From: Sphingobacterium deserti
GTDB lineage: Bacteria > Bacteroidota > Bacteroidia > Sphingobacteriales > Sphingobacteriaceae
Assembly (NCBI RefSeq): GCF_000757725.1
Contig: NZ_JJMU01000002.1
Coordinates: forward strand, 124,001 to 188,000
DNA: 64,000 bases
Direction: 5' to 3'
The notes beneath the pieces are model-generated. The model was not told where the DNA came from, ran no database searches, and saw nothing but the letters and a program-made list of their open reading frames with translations. Every line of letters begins with the position of its first letter. Positions within the stretch are counted from its first letter, which is position 1. Of the stretch, positions 62,051 through 64,000 are shown piece after piece. The translations under genes were made by a program, and so were the position numbers.

Positions 62051-62581
62051 TTAATACTTGATAGAACGCGCTTTAAAGACTTTTGACCAAAGCCATATTG
62101 GTCCTAAAGTCAACAAGCGCCAAAAGGATTGCGGTGTCAATGTTTCGTTTTCTTTGCGAGCGAGTAAGAAACAACTTGTTACGCCGATAAGGAGCAACAG
62201 CAAAGAAATGAACCACACGGCCGGTCCCCCATCACGCTCTATATACTCCAACTGCACGATAAAAAAGCTCATTATACCAATACTAAAAAGCATTGCGTAT
62301 GAAAGTGTTGGTGCCAATCGCAAATAAAAGTAAATGAGAACAGCAATATAAAAAGATCCCCAGTTGAGGAACGTTTGCATATTTAAGTTTTGCAAGAAAG
62401 CCAGTTTCGGAAATGGAATCATCCAAACCAAGGCCATTGCGCCGAAAAAAGCCAACCCCAGGGCGAATGCATAAGCGCCCTTATTGACCAGAGCAAATTG
62501 CCGATCCATTTCAAAAAAATGGCGATCTACGGGTCTTTCAAAAGTCGGAGTCTGGCTCTTTGCTTTGTCTCTTTTTTTCAT
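62051..62581 (-). CDS. Multi-pass membrane protein of unknown function
   Basis: A 176-residue protein starting with a charged cytosolic segment (KKRDKAKSQTPTFERPVDRH) followed by five hydrophobic segments (about 37-55, 66-88, 90-112, 120-140 and a short last one). There is WRLLTLGPIWLWSKVFKARS at the C-terminal end. I do not recognise a family; no charged residues within the helices indicate transport. It is 25 bp downstream of the RND pump gene on the same strand and may be co-transcribed with the efflux operon, or may simply follow it. Confidence 0.7.
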   Translation of the reverse strand: MKKRDKAKSQTPTFERPVDRHFFEMDRQFALVNKGAYAFALGLAFFGAMALVWMIPFPKLAFLQNLNMQTFLNWGSFYIAVLIYFYLRLAPTLSYAMLFSIGIMSFFIVQLEYIERDGGPAVWFISLLLLLIGVTSCFLLARKENETLTPQSFWRLLTLGPIWLWSKVFKARSIKY

Positions 62582-62606
62582 GGCACAAAGGTAAATAATA
62601 TTCAGT

Positions 62607-64000
62607 TTATTTACCTGTATGTGCTTCTTTTCTATTCATCCAGTAAAATACGACCGGGATAATCGTAAAGCTAAGTATCAAACAAATCAGTAAACCGCCC
62701 ACTATCATAATGGCCAAAGGTTTCTGTATTTCTGAGCCCATCCCTGTTGACATCGCGGCAGGCAGTAACCCCATAGACCCCATTAGCGCAATCATCACGA
62801 CTGGACGTATACGACTCCGAACACCTAGTTTAATAGCATCTAGAAGAGGCATCTTATGCTTGATATTATCACGAATAACGCCAATAAGAACAATACCATC
62901 AATTGTGGCAACACCAAAAAGGATGATAAACCCAATACCTGCCGAAATTCCGAATATGGTTCCGGTAACCCATAGGGAGATAAATCCGCCGATAAACGCA
63001 AATGCCAGCGTTAGGGAGGAGATTAATGTGTCCTTTACATTCCCAAAGTTTACATAAAGAAGCAGTAAGATCAACACAAGGGAGATAGGCACGACCAGCG
63101 CTAATTGCTTGGCAGCCCTTTCCTTACTTTCAAATTCACCAGCCCAAAGCATCAGATTTTCTGATGGTAACGAAACTTCTTTTGCTACAACGCGTTTAGC
63201 TTCTTCAATAGTACTTCCTAGGTCACGCCCTTCTATACTAAATCCTACGCCTATATAACGGCTGTTGCCTTCCCTGTATATAAATGCAGGCCCAGTTTGA
63301 TATCCAATAGTCGCTAACTCCTGTAAAGGAATGTTCTGACCGCTACTGGTTGGAATAAGAATATTCTTTATTTTCTCGGGCGTATCTCGGTATGCCTCGT
63401 TGAAACGTAGCACCACATCAAATTGCCTATCTCCTTCATAAAATTTAGTGGCTGCCTGCCCTCCTATCGTCATAGCGATTACCGCCTGAACGTCTGCTGT
63501 GAACACACCGTATTTCGCCATTTTTGCATCGTGCAATTGAATGCGTAGCTCTGGAAGGCCAATGTTCTTGTATACGTTAATATCTGTAATACCGTTTACC
63601 TTGCCAATAGCACCGGCTACTTGGTTTGCATATGTCTCCAAATCATAGAGATCGTCACCAAAGATCTTAATTACCAAAGCGCTTTTCACCCCAGCAACAT
63701 ATTCTTCTACGTTATCCTGAATAGGCTGACTAAAGCCAAAGTTTATTCCCGGATAGTGATTAAGTTGATCACGCAAGCGTTGGATGATATCCTCCTTCGT
63801 TGTTTTGCCCGACCATTCTTTTTCATCTTTCAGCTGCACGTTAAATTCGATATTGAAAAAGCCTGTCGGATCAGTACCGTCATTTGGCCGCCCCGTTTGT
63901 GTTAAAATAAATTCGATCTCGTCACAGCTATCGACCATTATTTTTTTCATTTCCTTCGTCAGCCGCGTAGACTCTGTCAGATTCACGCTGTTGGGAAGCG
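62607..64000 (-). CDS. CusA/CzcA-type heavy-metal RND efflux pump, C-terminal part
   Basis: Only the last 464 or so codons are in the window; the gene continues past the right edge (the sequence before the first Met reads LPNSVNLTESTR, as inside CzcA). It contains the second porter domain (about FNIEFNVQLKDEKEW) and six-helix half of an RND transporter, with SGIGFIILFGVATIDGIVLIGVI-type helices (GFIILFGVATIDGIVLIGV) and AMSTGMGSEIQKPLA. Such pumps extrude Cu, Zn, Co, Cd or Ag from the periplasm with a CusB-like adaptor and outer-membrane channel. The metal cannot be inferred. The missing N-terminal half precludes a complete check. Confidence 0.9.
   Translation of the reverse strand, partial: LPNSVNLTESTRLTKEMKKIMVDSCDEIEFILTQTGRPNDGTDPTGFFNIEFNVQLKDEKEWSGKTTKEDIIQRLRDQLNHYPGINFGFSQPIQDNVEEYVAGVKSALVIKIFGDDLYDLETYANQVAGAIGKVNGITDINVYKNIGLPELRIQLHDAKMAKYGVFTADVQAVIAMTIGGQAATKFYEGDRQFDVVLRFNEAYRDTPEKIKNILIPTSSGQNIPLQELATIGYQTGPAFIYREGNSRYIGVGFSIEGRDLGSTIEEAKRVVAKEVSLPSENLMLWAGEFESKERAAKQLALVVPISLVLILLLLYVNFGNVKDTLISSLTLAFAFIGGFISLWVTGTIFGISAGIGFIILFGVATIDGIVLIGVIRDNIKHKMPLLDAIKLGVRSRIRPVVMIALMGSMGLLPAAMSTGMGSEIQKPLAIMIVGGLLICLILSFTIIPVVFYWMNRKEAHTGK

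Overview
The window looks like chromosome of a Bacteroidota bacterium, most probably Sphingobacteriaceae (Sphingobacterium/Pedobacter type). The evidence is a SusC/SusD pair with a one-protein hybrid two-component regulator, type III glutamine synthetase, SIMPL-domain and S9 peptidase proteins, weak Shine-Dalgarno signals, and tRNA promoters of the Bacteroidota form TTTG-N18-20-TAnnTTTG. No database search was possible; family calls rest on motifs read from the translations.

Region by region. 1-1.4 kb: start of an SDR oxidoreductase and two small lipoproteins. 1.5-14.8 kb: a polysaccharide utilisation locus on the minus strand (SusC, SusD, GH105 unsaturated uronyl hydrolase, GH95 fucosidase/galactosidase, hybrid two-component regulator). 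15.5-16.6 kb: a DUF6922/AbiEii-type toxin-antitoxin-like pair whose second gene is frameshifted. 16.7-17.7 kb: three 143-bp tandem repeats, tRNA-Ser(TGA) and tRNA-Arg(TCT).

17.84-32.04 kb: a 14.1-kb integrative element in the 3' half of tRNA-His(GTG), bounded by 94-bp direct repeats with 3 differences. It carries a tyrosine recombinase, two unknown proteins, a helicase-like protein with an aberrant P-loop, a RadC/JAB protein, small membrane and exported proteins, and a strongly structured non-coding stretch. Its right half holds two probable defence cassettes. One is an ATPase + DUF4435 pair resembling PARIS (AriA/AriB). The other is a compact operon of a TIR protein, a PPP-family phosphatase and a Ser/Thr kinase, which I do not recognise as a described system and which is the best candidate for something new.

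32.3-64 kb: ordinary chromosome. It holds a fructan/sucrose pair (GH32 + sugar porter), HtpG, an intergenic repeat field, the methylcitrate operon prpB-prpC-prpD, a twin-arginine-type superoxide dismutase, a TPR protein, Lon (with a sigma-54-like promoter), a FUSC-like membrane protein, GH29 fucosidase, RNase HI, a SIMPL protein, S9 peptidase, glutamine synthetase III, an FMN reductase/DJ-1/membrane protein cluster, an AraC regulator behind PruA, and the C-terminal part of a CusA/CzcA RND pump that runs off the right edge.

How the genes fit together: the PUL regulator probably senses an oligosaccharide and activates susC through paired repeats upstream of it. GH105, GH95 and the distant GH29 suggest a fucosylated or L-galactosylated, uronate-containing glycan such as a pectic side chain. 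The prp genes oxidise propionyl-CoA. The island adds phage defence to a core-genome tRNA site.
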